Shown here: piece by piece, positions 42,410 to 54,128 of the stretch | Layout of the letters: each line of letters begins with the position of its first letter | Numbering within the stretch: position 1 is the first letter of the stretch | Assembly (NCBI GenBank): GCA_023078685.1 | Contig: JALGAS010000001.1 | Span: forward strand, 1,612,001-1,676,000 | Reading direction: 5' to 3' | Source: Neopestalotiopsis rosae | Taxonomy: Eukaryota > Ascomycota > Sordariomycetes > Amphisphaeriales > Sporocadaceae | Length of the DNA: 64,000 bases | Notes under the pieces: generated by a model | Told to the model about the DNA's origin: nothing | The model's database searches: none | Seen by the model: the letters and a program-made list of their open reading frames with translations, nothing else | Position numbers and translations under genes: made by a program

Positions 42410-42640
42410 GGAGACAAAGTCCGGCACCGTCTGTTGTATACAGAATGTTCTCGTCCAAATGCCCGTCGTGGCCAGACATCTCATATGCAGAGGCGTCTCT
42501 GGATGTCGGAAACGCGAGAGTCTTAAGTGAAGCAGAAGTGACCACGACATCTGATAGGTCGGCAAGAGATGTTGAAAGAGCTCCAGCTGATGCATCAGTC
42601 CCACACTTTTCAAAGAGGTAACGGCTTTGATGATTCCGTG
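42410..42640 (-). pseudogene. Fragment related to the mucin-like gene at 31.7-33.4 kb
   Basis: The minus strand aligns with 32,430-32,650 of the intact gene: shared ACTGATGCAT, GGAGCTCTTTCA, CATCTCTTGCCGACCTAT, GTGGTCACTTCTGCTTCAC-like and TCTGCATATGA. Indels break the frame. Only about 230 bp remain, with no signal peptide or membrane segment. Confidence 0.65.
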
Positions 42641-42659
42641 GACCCGCAGCGGCCAGACT

Positions 42660-43345
42660 AACCCCGTTGCCGTAGCCACTATTCCTTGGTCAAGAGAACA
42701 GGCACCGTAGACTCTACGGTACTACATCCGGAGAGCCGGAGCTAAGGCCCACAATATCTTCGGTCTACGGGGCATTTGATCCACCCGCCAAGCAAACATG
42801 GCATGGGCAAGCCGAATAATTGACCAACCGAGTCAGATTAACAAGACACACCGACGTATTGTGCAGTAGCTCGTAGCTGTCGGCACCATGCTCAATGGTA
42901 CAGATAAGCATCCGATTGCACACGAAAAAGACAAAGAAGTCCAGAACTTGATTGATCACACTTTTTGAAAAGCAATGAAGAATGGGTGATTTTTTAATCC
43001 AACATTGATAAAGTGTATATGAATGCATTATTCCGGCTATATATGTCGTTGAGTTGGACCACGAGCGGTCTTCGTCTTTCATTCTCCGCTTTCCTCCTAA
43101 TACAGTAGTACTTTACCGCGATGTTGTCCATCCCTGTGGGTAGGTAGGCAGCATTGGAAGTCGGCTACAGAGAGTGTTCCCTTCATGACCGCCAACATAT
43201 GATTGTTCTTCTTCAATCTTCAAGGGTGCATGACCATGACTACAAGGATGACCCAAAGCAACTGGGGCTGTAAGTGTACTATGTAGTCCTTGTCCAGTGC
43301 ATGTCAACGCCCCCATACCAGGCAGCAAACACACAGGAGTTCCCT
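42660..43345 (+). repeat. Segmental duplication, copy 2, left half
   Basis: Aligns with 460-880. An additional segment of about 245 bp (42,888-43,128) has no counterpart in copy 1. The alignment breaks after CACAGGAGTTCCCTAC at 43,345 and resumes at 45,037. Confidence 0.85.
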
Positions 43346-43885
43346 ACACTCCATTCCCGCATTTCATAGCCTGTTCAATACTCTGTAGGTATAGCCACTC
43401 TGTTGGTCCATAATAGCTACGCCGGCTATGCTTTCGAATTTTCACTGCCCCATACGCTGAATGTTGGCTTTGACGTGTCAATGCCATTCGTAGGCCGAAA
43501 GGAGCACTACTGGTGTTTGTATGCCTGTTATGGGGTCTTATAAAGCATGCTGAACAAGACACACATATATCTGACGGGAAAGATACAAGCCTGGAAATCT
43601 AAGCATCTGTTCTATTGACCCGTCCCCGTTCGTTAAAAGTTACAGTTCTCGCCAACGACTGCGCAGCTTGCTACACACTTTCTTACTTTTGCCAAAGTTC
43701 ATCAGATCACCACTCACATCTCCCTTGGAGCAGCAATACCACGACACATTCGACCGGTGCAAAGAGGAATACAGCGTCGAGCTTGAAATCAGTCAAGCCC
43801 GTAGACCAAAACTCAAAACGGGCTATCAAGTCCTCGCATTCGCCGGTACAGCGTCATGCACCGCTCTCGCCCTCACGGCTTCAAC
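43346..43885. other. Promoter side of the Zn2Cys6 gene
   Basis: No counterpart in copy 1 of the duplication. An in-frame upstream ATG at 43,856 could extend the next gene by ten residues. Confidence 0.4.
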
Positions 43886-44855
43886 ATGAACAGCCATAAA
43901 AGAGTGCATAAAAGGGTGTTGAGAGCTTGCCAAAGGTGCAGGAAAAAGAAGAACAAGTGTGACGGAGAGTTTCCCTGCAAGCGGTGCAAGGACGACAGGT
44001 GCGTATGTACGGTGGGCAGAAGAGAGAAGAAAGAGTATAAGCAGTTACCTCCAGGGTGAGTTGCGCATCATCCCGCAACAAGGTACCGGCGTGTTTCGAT
44101 ACTAACTCACCTACAGACATGGCGAGGTATTGGAAGCCACACAGCTTGCTTTGATCGCCACCGTACAAAAGTTATACGCCATGGTGCGCAATAGTGAGCA
44201 ATGGGATCTGGCCGAGCCCGCGCTCAATGATGGTGGTCAGCCTGTTATCCACGATATTGTCACTTTGCTCGGATCGATTCGTGCCGACGAAGATATTAAT
44301 TTACCTACTTACACTACCTTTCCCGAGGACGAGGCTGGTCTTTTGAAATTGGCTGCTGAGATAGAGCTGCAACATCAATTGAAACATGAAACCCTGCCTA
44401 CAATTATCAAGACCGAAACCGAGCCGATACGCAATCGAATAGAATGTGTCAGCTCGTCTGACCTTGACCTTTCGGACTCTGAGCAACATTCCCGGAAAGC
44501 GATAATGGCGAACCAAAATTTCCAACCTCCGTCGCCCCAGAGCTTCCACTCTTGTAGCGATTTCGTTCCAAATGCGCTATCCAACAAAATAGATCCAATT
44601 GCACTGCTCTCAGACCAGCCGTCAAACCAGGCATTTTACCCAATACAGGATATGGGAACGCTAAACTCCATGAGTGAAAGTTCACAATTTATGCAGCAAA
44701 TGGATATGGACATGGCAGGCATGATGCTCAGTCAAGGCCTTGTCAAATGGGGATTTGATACGCCTCAAACACACATTATGTCTTGTTCCAACCCCAACAT
44801 TATGCTCGGATTGGATGATCCTGCGTTCTATTTAGGTTACGGCTGGGATACATGA
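43886..44855 (+). CDS. Zn2Cys6 (GAL4-type) transcription factor
   Basis: Two exons, 43886-44055 and 44117-44855, give 302 residues. The 61-nt intron (GTGAGT ... ACTAACTCAC ... CTACAG) joins LPPG to HGEVLEATQ in frame. The binuclear zinc cluster CQRCRKKKNKC, then CKRC and CVC, sits at residues 14-40 with standard spacing. After it, EVLEATQLALIATVQKLYAM is the helix found after the cluster in a class of fungal C6 factors, and WDLAEP and VIHDIVTLLG also fit that class. The C-terminal half is acidic and Gln/Met-rich, consistent with activation. The gene lies wholly inside a roughly 1.7-kb segment that interrupts a duplication and is absent from the other copy. Confidence 0.85.
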
Positions 44856-45036
44856 CACTCATGAGAAGATATGGGCAATTCAGACAACTTGTGCCTTCGA
44901 CAATTGAGAACCGCCCTGGGGGAATATAATTAGTCAATAGCCACACGGAATAGACTTGCCACCTGTGGACATCTTTCTTTTTTACGCCAGCATGCGCAAA
45001 TTATGACACTCGTCGTCTGTATTTCTGTGTCAATTC

Positions 45037-45245
45037 GAGATAATGGAGACAGAATGCCATTGCAATGCCGATGTCAGATTTTGAATTGATGCCCAGGCCA
45101 GACAACGCATGATTCATGCTCTTGGTTTACTTGAGATCAAAGCTGCTCTGTTTTCGACTTCGATGAATTCTCCTGCTTCGGATTCTTGCTGCTGACGTAT
45201 ATTATACCATATTGTAACAATTTAATGGTTGGAAGAACATTAAAC
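45037..45245 (+). repeat. Segmental duplication, copy 2, right half
   Basis: Aligns with 880-1,085: AATGCCATTGCAA, CAGATT, TGATGCCCA, GACAACG, CATGCTCTTGGT, GCTGCTGACGTATATT and AATTTAATGGTTGGAAG. Confidence 0.85.
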
Positions 45246-45261
45246 CCTCTCAGTCCATTGC

Positions 45262-46296
45262 TTAGTACTTCCTGCGTCTAATCGAAGGTCCCGTATTGAG
45301 TACGCATGGGTACACCATATTGAATCTTGCTCGCTGCAGCTGAACATTATGCCAACAGCTTCTTCCCTCCTTTTTGCAAATCAACAAAGATGGTCGTACC
45401 TCAGCAGGGGTTTCTCTTCCGTCGCGTTTGATTTGTGCATCTTCGCACTCCAATGCCACCCAGTGACCTGGTCGAAGGACTGAAAAATGGAAAGTCTCTT
45501 CATTAAATCTCGGAATAGACTTCCATTTTCTGTAGAGCTTTTAGCAAATCTTCAAGAATAGGAGAAATATATGCTTACCTCTGCGCCGCTCCCTGATACT
45601 TGCTGCTACACAGCGTAGCTTTGCGACCGCGTGTTTTCGTGGCGTCTCCGTGCTAAGCATCAATCTGCTTAACCATGAATGATTGAGCTCGGTATATTTA
45701 TAATCTGGCTCCTTCAGTCTCCCGACAACATTGCCGAAGTGCCACTCGCCAACATCAACATGGACAACATCCATTTCGGGAGGGTGATTGAGCATGGAAA
45801 CCTCGAACCTGAAAGCAAGCGTGACGCCAAAGGCTCGCATTGTAAAAGGCGTCTCAAGTTTGCCCAAGTCCAACAAGAAGTAAAAGTATGTGCCGCCTTG
45901 ACCATCACAGGTATCAACGCATTTGAATAGATCATACGGCTGGGCGCATAATATATCCGTATTGCTGTTCACAGGGTAGACTTTGGCGTTGGCACCCTCG
46001 ACATTACCGAGCAGACCATTCAGATATGCATGTGGGACATAGAGCACTGCCCGGAATAAGGAGGCTTGGGGATGGTGAGGCAAGTACAGCGATGGCGCAC
46101 GGCAAGATGTGGGATTCTGGTCAACGCGTGACACGAGATGCGCAAGGCCATGTTTAGGGAAATCAACGGATTGAAGCGACATGTCTGAGCTGTGGGATTG
46201 GTGAAGTATCAATAGATGGGTGAGGGCGATGTCAACAAGATAAAGAGTACCGTGTACTAGTGGTATAAACCGGACTCTGTGCCCGGGTCGAAGCAT
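45262..46296 (-). CDS. Hypothetical protein, two exons
   Basis: Complement of 45262-45497 and 45579-46296 gives 317 residues; the 81-nt intron starts GTAAGC and ends GAAG, keeping frame. The Met at codon 39 (MSLQSVDFPKHGLAHLV) could be the true start. The body is mixed alpha/beta with an aromatic-rich stretch (GTYFYFLLDLGKLETPFTMR) and VHVDVGEWHFGNVVG. LRPGH occurs both at the N-terminus and at the start of exon 2 (VLRPGHWVALECED). The C-terminus has CKKEGRSCW. I do not recognise the family. Its 3' end begins immediately after the duplication's right half. Confidence 0.5.
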
Positions 46297-46759
46297 TATA
46301 TATCGCAGAGGGGTGTTTTGGCCAACAAGCTAGCATTTTAGGCGTTCATATTACGGTACCTCGAGGGCCGAAGCGACAGTACAGTGCAACTACAGTACAG
46401 TCTAGCTTGATGGAATAAAACGGATACACAAAACCTGCAATGTTGTTTTCGGATCTACCTCCCAAGAAACGCCAGAAATGGAGTATTTTCACAATACCCC
46501 AAATGAGTGCATATGTGTGATGTTTCCAATTCCTGCACTTCGAATCGAGCTACTTTTGGGGCCAGACTTGCGACTGGCCAGTGTCTTGAAATCAAAAGCG
46601 TCATAAATGGAGCTAGATATATTGGGAATAAGGGATCGCGAACATTCCCCAATCGCTGCAGGACCGGCAAGGACTGGGAACTTGTATATGTTCGAGCAAA
46701 AACCAACAATATCATATTTTCACATCAGATTCTGACACGGCCGCATCCGCTTAGTTGCC
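46297..46759. other. Divergent promoter region, no gene
   Basis: Lies between the divergent hypothetical and cyclin genes; small frames only. Confidence 0.4.
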
Positions 46760-47422
46760 ATGTGGTCTATTCTGAGAGCTCCACGGCTATTAGAATTTAA
46801 CAACAAGACGGCACAAACTGGCGAAGAAGAGGATGGCACACACCAATCGGCAACGAAGGATCTTCCCTCTCACGAAAATCGACATAGCGACTGTATCTAC
46901 AGGGACATGCTAGCTCACGTGCCTCTTAGCCAGCATCTTGTCGATCGCTTAACCCAGGCAACGATCGATGTTATGCCAATAGATACTTGCTTCGATACAT
47001 CCGTACGACCAATAGGCTCAGCCACACCTCCACCGCTGAGCTTCTTCATCGACCACGTGGTATACCGACTTCATATATCGCCTATCATATTACTATCGGC
47101 CACTGTGTACCTAGATCGCTTGAAGTCCAAGATACAATCTCACAAGAAAATCTTAAAGTGCACTGCACATCGAATTTTCCTGGCAGTTGTACTCATCGCC
47201 TCGAAGTATCTTGATGACTTCTCATCCACGAATCGCTTATGGGCACAGGAGAGTCGGATGATTTACAACGACACACTCTTCTGGTTTACGTTGGATGATG
47301 TCAGATTCATGGAGATTGAGATATTGTTTCTATTGGACTGGAATGTAGGCCTCAGCCCGTATAGCGTCTATGAAAAGTCGAAGCTATTTCTATTGGGAAC
47401 AAGCGAGAAAGAATCGCTCTGA
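46760..47422 (+). CDS. PHO80/PCL-type cyclin
   Basis: A single exon of 220 residues. After a polar N-terminus of 60, the cyclin box reads SFFIDHVVYRLHISPIILLS, TVYLDRLKS, RIFLAVVLIASKYLDDFS and then RFMEIEILFLLDWNVGLSPY. This is the diagnostic order for PHO80-like cyclins, which partner PHO85-type cyclin-dependent kinases in phosphate sensing, morphogenesis or cell-cycle entry. It is short but covers the whole fold. The CDC25-like gene lies 1.25 kb downstream on the same strand. The start at 46,760 is the first Met in frame. Confidence 0.82.
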   Translation: MWSILRAPRLLEFNNKTAQTGEEEDGTHQSATKDLPSHENRHSDCIYRDMLAHVPLSQHLVDRLTQATIDVMPIDTCFDTSVRPIGSATPPPLSFFIDHVVYRLHISPIILLSATVYLDRLKSKIQSHKKILKCTAHRIFLAVVLIASKYLDDFSSTNRLWAQESRMIYNDTLFWFTLDDVRFMEIEILFLLDWNVGLSPYSVYEKSKLFLLGTSEKESL

Positions 47423-48675
47423 GTGGTCATTGAAAAAGTAATGCGATCCGTCCAGATCAAGCTCTTATAGATCTTGCATTTTTCTTTCTACATCATTGGG
47501 CTGGTCATTGCTCTCATCCAGGGGGCCCTTCTGATAAAGTTATCACGTTGGGAGACTTGCATTGGACTACTGGTTGGATTGTTATTTGCTTCAGCTACTT
47601 GTCTTATCCACCGACCATGGAGCATGCAAATGCGGCAATCAAAGTCTTTAGCAAAATGTGATTTTCGTCACTACCAAGTTTGTAACCACACGTTAGTGAA
47701 TGATCAAGTATGACTGCAAAAATACAAGTACAGAAGGAAACAAAGAATAACACAACCAGCTCTCCCTTAGTGGCATCGTCTGAATGCTAATCAAAGAAGT
47801 ATAGACAAAAGGCACCAAAGGATGAACAAGAAACAGGAAAGCAGCAAAAGAAAAGCAGCACCACTGTAAGTCGCCTGATCACTCAGGTCAAAACCTCAGC
47901 TGGCCCACCCGTTGGCGAGTCGACCAGGATTCTGATGGCGACCTGGAATTACCTGAAAGAGACCGGCACGGAGAAAGATACCGTGGCCATGCGGATAAGC
48001 CAGTTGGATCGGCCGAGTCTCACCTGAGCAAAAGGAGAAGTGGGAAAAAGATGTGAGCGACTATACCCGCTGTGTGTTGCTCAGGCAACTGCAGGTAAAG
48101 CTAAAGGGGTTCCTGCCGTCAATATAGCTCCACGTTACACTTCTTCACGCATTGATTTCATAATATATAATAATGACCTGCGTCGTCATCTTAATTATCT
48201 CTCAGTAGTTGTGCAATTGCTGAATAAAACCACCAGACTTCCGAGTTGCACTCACACCTAGCTATTGCGAGTCGAGCCAACGCAATACATGAATAATCGA
48301 AACGGACAAATCCCAGCAACTTCGACCTCACCTCTGATTTTTACTTATCTTGCAGCGTCAGCCTTTCTGCAGATTCGTCCCAGAACTTTCGTGTATTGAA
48401 ATGGCTAAGGTACGTCGGGGATATTTGGGGAGAATACTGCTAAGTCTTATAAGTTATAACTTAGGTCGCACATTGGAACAATATATGATTTTCAACTCTT
48501 GGCCGAGCTTGATTCACTTCCGACATCATTGGCAAGATGGGTGGCCGACGTTAGTCGAATATAATCAAATGTCAGACCTACCCGTTACTAATCTGACCAC
48601 TCTCTAGATAATGTCGCCACACGTTTTCTACTACCAGTTTTATCCTCGCCCGTTTCTGTTGGTATCAACGACATC
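47423..48675. other. No firm gene
   Basis: A hydrophobic frame at 47,474-47,713 lacks an ATG. A frame without ATG at about 47,800-48,027 encodes a plausible exon-like stretch (VSRLITQVKTSAGPPVGEST) but I could not join it to anything. The rest is promoter side of the CDC25-like gene. Confidence 0.3.
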
Positions 48676-48758
48676 ATGGACACTTCCCCTCTGTCTCATA
48701 AGGGGCTACCCTCGACTGAGATCACTTCCTCCAAGCCCGATAACCCTCCCGCAGATTA

Positions 48759-48796
<38 letters not shown>

Positions 48797-49947
48797 TGAT
48801 GCTACAGACTTCCGTTGATAGTCTCTGGACCTCAAGTCACTCTTACAATACAAGGCAACGTCTTGTCCTCCGCTCATTTTCTTCGACCTGCACAAAACTT
48901 CACTTCGCCAATGCATTGGCAAACAGCCTGGATCCGGCCGCTGAGTCGGCGGTCTTTCGCTTCAGCTCAGCAGCGAACCTGCCATTGGCCGAGTGCTTCC
49001 AAAAGTCGCCGTTACAGAAGCGACCTTTTTTTGCCAACAGTCCTTCGCTCAGTGTTCCCAGATATCGCCGTCGAAGATCTCTGCATGCTGGTCTGACGGG
49101 TACAGGAGAATCCTGCAAAAGCCCTCTATTCTCACATACCAAATGGCTACCGAAACCTCTCCAACGACCTCGGCGCCAACACCGCCGCTCCCTAAGTCTA
49201 TTTGAGAACCTTGACAAAGTCGTGCCATCCCGAACAAACAGTCCCGGTCCACAGAGGACAGTCCAATCGATAATGAACAGGGAGGATGTCCAAAATCCCA
49301 TGCTGCCTCACTTTTATCCCGAAGGCGAGAACGAGACAATCCCCAGGATATCCCAAGAAACCTTTCTTGACGTCTTGCAGGGTAGATTCGAGGACCAGTA
49401 TACACAACGCATTGTCATCGATTGCCGATTCGAATACGAATATGAGGGCGGTCACATTGATGGTGCAGTCAACTATTATGACAAAGAACTTCTTATGGGA
49501 CATCTGTTTGGGACTCCCATGGACGGCAAGGTCCTGCTTATCCTTCACTGCGAGTACTCTGCTCACCGGGCTCCCATGATGGCCCGGTTTATCCGGTCCA
49601 AAGATAGGGCCATCAATGCCGAGTACTACCCGAGACTGAGTTACCCCGAAATCTACATTCTAGATGGTGGCTACAGCAAGTTCTTCAAACAACACCGCCA
49701 CCGATGCTGCCCTCAATCATACGTGGAAATGAATGATAAAAAACACGTCGCCACATGTGAGCGCGAAATGGGCAAGCTGCAGCGAAATCGAAACGGCCTG
49801 GGCAGAGCCAAGACATTCACATTCGGTCCACGCGAATCTTTTGGGGAAGCATCTCCGACTGTCCCTGGCCGAAATAGCTTGCGAGATAGCAAGTCTCTCA
49901 ACCCCGGTGTCGGTCGTTCGTTCAACCGCCGTGCCGCATCATATTGA
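48676..49947 (+). CDS. CDC25-like M-phase inducer phosphatase
   Basis: A single exon of 423 residues. The C-terminal rhodanese-like domain (about 225-345) has RIVIDCRFEYEYEGGHIDGA, the active-site loop HCEYSAHRAPMMARFIR (Cys-x5-Arg at about 290) and YPEIYILDGGYSKFF, all hallmarks of CDC25/NimT. The enzyme dephosphorylates the inhibitory Thr/Tyr of CDK1. The regulatory N-terminus is short but has an acidic run of 11 Asp and many Ser/Thr-Pro sites. It is shorter than the main fungal CDC25 (usually over 500 residues). In an accessory region this is probably a second paralogue. Catalytic residues are intact. Confidence 0.88.
48760..48792 (+). repeat. GAC trinucleotide run (11 Asp codons)
   Basis: Eleven perfect GAC codons encode an Asp run in the CDC25-like protein. 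Length is likely polymorphic between strains. Confidence 0.95.
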
Positions 49948-50537
49948 GGATTGCAAACCTTAATAGACCTCGTTCACCCAGGTGTGCCATAATAGATATT
50001 ATACAATGAATGGTTACAGAGTCCTATGGATAACGTATATGTGCCATGCTTGTCTGCATGGCCAACGAGACACATTAAGTACTAGCCCACGATTACGGGC
50101 GTGCTCCTTCGCACACTTCAGAGACTCGCAAGGGACAATATGAGAGCAGAGAGCAAGCGCTTCATGCTCCAGCCCAAGCTCTGCGCAGTTGTACTCCATA
50201 TGTCATATAGTGTCAATCAACTAGAGGAACGACTCGTGACTTGAGTGGCTGCTGTATATGTACGAGCGATGTCAGGAAAATAAACCGATACCTGAGCAAA
50301 TGCCACGATCTCCATCATGTCAACTTATCTTCGAGGAGAAGTGGTGGAAAGTATGGTAATTACGAAAATCAGTTTGGGCGGCCGGAAGTCGAAGATCTAT
50401 TGCCAGCTCTTGGGATGAAGGACGGGGGCTAGCTGCCGCATCCTATTTACCCCGCCTTTCGATCAATATAATGGTTAGATGCTCCGGTGCATCGAGACGG
50501 TCACTCTATTGTCTTCTCATCTATGACAATCTGCATA
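49948..50537. other. No gene seen
   Basis: A 61-codon minus frame (50,014-50,199) has several Cys but no recognisable family. Otherwise nothing. Confidence 0.35.
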
Positions 50538-50873
50538 ATGTCATCCAAGCCCGACGACGCCATTGCTGATGCGCATCAGCGCGAATCATTTTCGGCAGCG
50601 CTGGGTAGGACGGCTGCGGACCGCGGCAGTGCGGCTGATCATGACTCCGCAAGGACTCAGGCCCGTCCGCAGCGGTTCCGCCAGCGCTACGAGGGCGCAC
50701 TAGCCGTTAACCTAGCTACGTTCCTGCTCCCAGTGCTCTACGGAACGCTTTCCAAGCTCTGGGTGGCTCGCATTGATGCTACGTTGGTAGTGACGACGGA
50801 CGTTTATACATACTGTGCAGCAAAATACACAATGGCCATCTGGAAAATGTCGTATTGGCCCCTGATTGCATAG
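50538..50873 (+). pseudogene. N-terminal fragment of a membrane transporter (MATE-like?)
   Basis: The frame from ATG at 50,538 encodes about 111 residues: a polar N-terminus, then [20 protein letters not shown] and [20 protein letters not shown], which resemble the first segment of a fungal multi-span transporter I associate tentatively with MATE-type proteins. It then ends in unrelated residues and a stop. No further membrane segments follow in any frame, so it is a truncated remnant. Confidence 0.4.
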
Positions 50874-52851
50874 AGTGTTCCAGAGGTATATTATTTGTGT
50901 TCAATTGAGCCAAAAATCGGATTTCACTGACCTCGATGCAGATCCAAAAGGGGCATTTTGGACGTAGTAAACAAAGCATCGGCACTCAGCTAGACAGGTT
51001 CGAAGAAAGGTGTAATACAAGGCGAACGTGAACATTGACGTCTAGCTAGATGACATATGCATCTTAAGAAGGCAGAATTGTGGCTCTCCTAATATGCGCC
51101 AAATGCCAACCTGCCAAGCCTGAAAACAGGTGGCATTTCCCAGCTGAGGTTGTTGCCAGCATTAGTTTTGTAGACCATGGGAACATATTGTATCTAATAA
51201 AGAATTGTGTCCCGAGCTTTCTGATATGCAATGGAGGTTTTACAGACTTTTAGGCTCATACAGTACATGGAGTGTGGCATTGTGCCTCTGGAACGTCTGG
51301 CTGACATCCCTATAGCTCAGAACTGCCACTGTCAACATTGGTGAGGTGCAGCAGTACGGATGCAGCGCCTGAAATTTCAATATATGAGGCTCCTAGATAA
51401 TATGGGAGCTTATTCACAACGATTCAACATGAGGTATGTTGTCTATTGCGGCATTCAGATTTATATTAGGTCCTAAGCTTTGTAGCCGTACATGGGGGCT
51501 GAAAAGATCTCCATTTTGATTCTATTTGTTGGTCACCGATCAAGACAAGACGGCAAAGCATTTTTATTATACATAGTGTCTCCAGAAAAAAAAAGAGCAC
51601 CAGTTACATACAATATGACAGGCCAAGTACCTGGTACATTACCTATTACCTAAGCTTGCCCCGACAAGGACTATAGAGTCTGTTGTAAGTGATTGTAAGT
51701 GATTGTAAGTGATTGTTACTAATCTTTTACAGTATGTCACATGGGCTGTCATGACATCCCAAGCATAGACTGGTGAATGACCGCCACGCGTTTCTAGAGG
51801 TGGAACAATCACCGGACGACCGAAACCATTGAGATCTCAACTCCGGCTATCTACTGCAGGCAGGGTTGCCATCGCAAGCAAGGCACAATTTGGGATTCCG
51901 ACCCACGTATAAAACCCACTCGGGCTGAAGATCGAGGGAGGAAAATGAGGTAGCTCCTGAAGACGTCTGACTTGATCCCTCCAGCTTGGAGATCATTTAC
52001 CTGAGAAAATGATCCACGCCACCCCTTTCTACGTTGATAGAGGTGGATAATTCTTACGGAAACATATCGTTGCTTGCATAGTTCAATCTAGTTCTTTGCT
52101 TAGTTGAACGATACTATGTCCCTCTTCTATGCAGACATTTGACACATGCGATGATGTGCTGCATCAAACGTGGTGGTACTATGTATCTTAACTCGGTCAG
52201 GCGCCACTTCGATAGGAAAAGTCAGTGTCCCAGCCCCTGTACACGCAAGGGTGTTTAACACTTACCAACAGAATCATTGCAGCTTGGATATGACACCAAG
52301 GACCGGTGTATGCATAGGACGTACTTGGCTGTCTTACCTTGTGAATTGTTTAGCACCTTCCTCCTGTCACAATCAAGCATCTAATTTTGGTGCGGAGTGG
52401 CACATCTGCAGCACGACTCATGTCACTTGACTTGAACTCGAACGCTTTCTGCGGCATACGAGATTTTCCTCCTGCAGCATAGTTGCCACGTATCTCTCCT
52501 TCCATCCCGAGACAACCCGCGAATATTCGCATTAGACACACATGTTCCAAAATGGGAAAATGGCTGGACGTTCTTTGCAGCATATATAAGTCCCAATGAC
52601 CGAATGATTTCTTTTCTTGTGAAAAGTGTTGCGCGTGTTTTTTGTCCTCAGTGTGTGAGTCCATCGAGCTTCTTTTTGACTTTCTTGCCTTGGGTGTGAA
52701 TTTACACCTCTAAACGACAGCTATCTCTCCAAGTCTGTACAGTGGGACACCGTTCGGTTCTGCTGCGCGCTTTCACGTTGCCCTTCCAGGTTGACCCAAG
52801 GAGAACAGCTCATACTCTACACAAGGCATTACTGAGCAACACTACAGCAGC
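50874..52851. other. Two kilobases without a supported gene
   Basis: Only short frames. A small tandem repeat (AGTGATTGTA, about three units) lies at 51,686-51,718. The last 100 bases are promoter side of the F-box relic. No repeat family seen elsewhere in the window was recognised here. Confidence 0.4.
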
Positions 52852-54128
52852 ATGAGCGGCACAAAGACCGTACCACAAGCATTCCTTTGCCTGTGGCAGG
52901 ACGAGCACATCCGGGAAGTCATTTTTCAACTTTTGCCCAAGGAAAACATTTGCAACGTCCGGCTCGCATCTTCAGTGTGCTGCAAAGTCATTACAAGGCG
53001 GCTCTTCCTACGAACCAACGTGTCCTTCAACCCAAACACCTTTACCAAGCAGTACAGGATCGAGGCCTTGTCACGAATCGGTCATTATATCGAGCATTTG
53101 ACTTTCCTCTTTCCACACTGCGGTGCGACCTTTTTACCACCACTCCTCGACGAGACTGGGCGTGAGATTAGCTTTCTGTATACCCCCAACACGTCAACGG
53201 CGGCTAAGTTCACATCTGAAGAGAGCGATCTCAGGAAGATTCTGACGGACCAATATCCACCCCTTTTCCATGCGGCCTGCAATATATCTTCTTTCATCAA
53301 TGCATTGAGAAATATGCCGAATATTAGACACATCACAATCAAGACACCTGGACAACGTCCCGAGGAGAGGTACAGGCGTGGCATAGTCGACTATGCATTG
53401 AGTAGTCTTCGTGTCGCAATGGAGAGGGCGCCTTTACCCAAGCTGATGAAACTATCTCTGTCTTCCGTACATCCTTCGGCCTTTATATACTTGCGCCATG
53501 TCCTCGGCTTTGGCTGCACACCTTCGGCAGGTAAACGATGGAAGCAGATTCGTAAACTGCACATATCAGTAGAGGCTTGGGACTTTGATGGCCCATCGCC
53601 CGGACTGGGACCACCTGAAGATCATTGAAGACTATATTTGCAGTTTCTCTGGCTGTCTCGAGAAGTTAACATTTACATGGCTTGGTCGCAAGGGTCCCTG
53701 TCCTATCGCATTAGCACAATACCCATTCTTCACGCCGCCTGGAAGCTCGCAAATGTTAATCAAAGAGGTGGCCTTGCCAGCGTCTTCAAAGAGAAAAGCC
53801 GATCAAATTACGCAAGCTAAGAAATCTGTCTTTACACAACGCGACCTTGAGTGTGCCACAGGTGACTGAGGTGATTTCGTCGCATCAGCACCACATGCGC
53901 CAATTCGACTTTCAGAACGCCGCCCTCATCAACGATGGCAGCTGGGACGTCATTCTGGCTCTGGTCAGGGATACCAGTTCCAGCAGCAAGCACTGGGTGG
54001 TTACGCACAATTCAACTGCTGACAACCTGCGCTTTCCATCTACTGCCATGACGTCTTTGGTGAACGAAATTATATCTGTAGACCGCATAGAAGGTCTAGA
54101 TGGTCTTAGTTTTTATCAGGAGCTTTAA
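52852..54128 (+). pseudogene. F-box family protein gene with two frameshifts
   Basis: The first frame (258 codons) starts with an F-box-like segment (LPKENICNVRLASSVCCKVI) and continues through a typical fungal F-box C-terminal repeat region to WDFDGPSPGL. The continuation DHLKIIEDYICSFSGCLEKL, then FTWLGRKGPCPI, is in the next frame, consistent with one extra G in the GGG at about 53,609. A second extra A near 53,796 moves coding into the third frame (IKLRKLRNLSLHNATLSV, then ALINDGSWDVILAL) up to 54,128. Correcting both would give one protein of about 425 residues. Such proteins usually link SKP1 ubiquitin ligases to substrates. Both shifts are in homopolymers, so sequencing error is an alternative. 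Confidence 0.7.
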
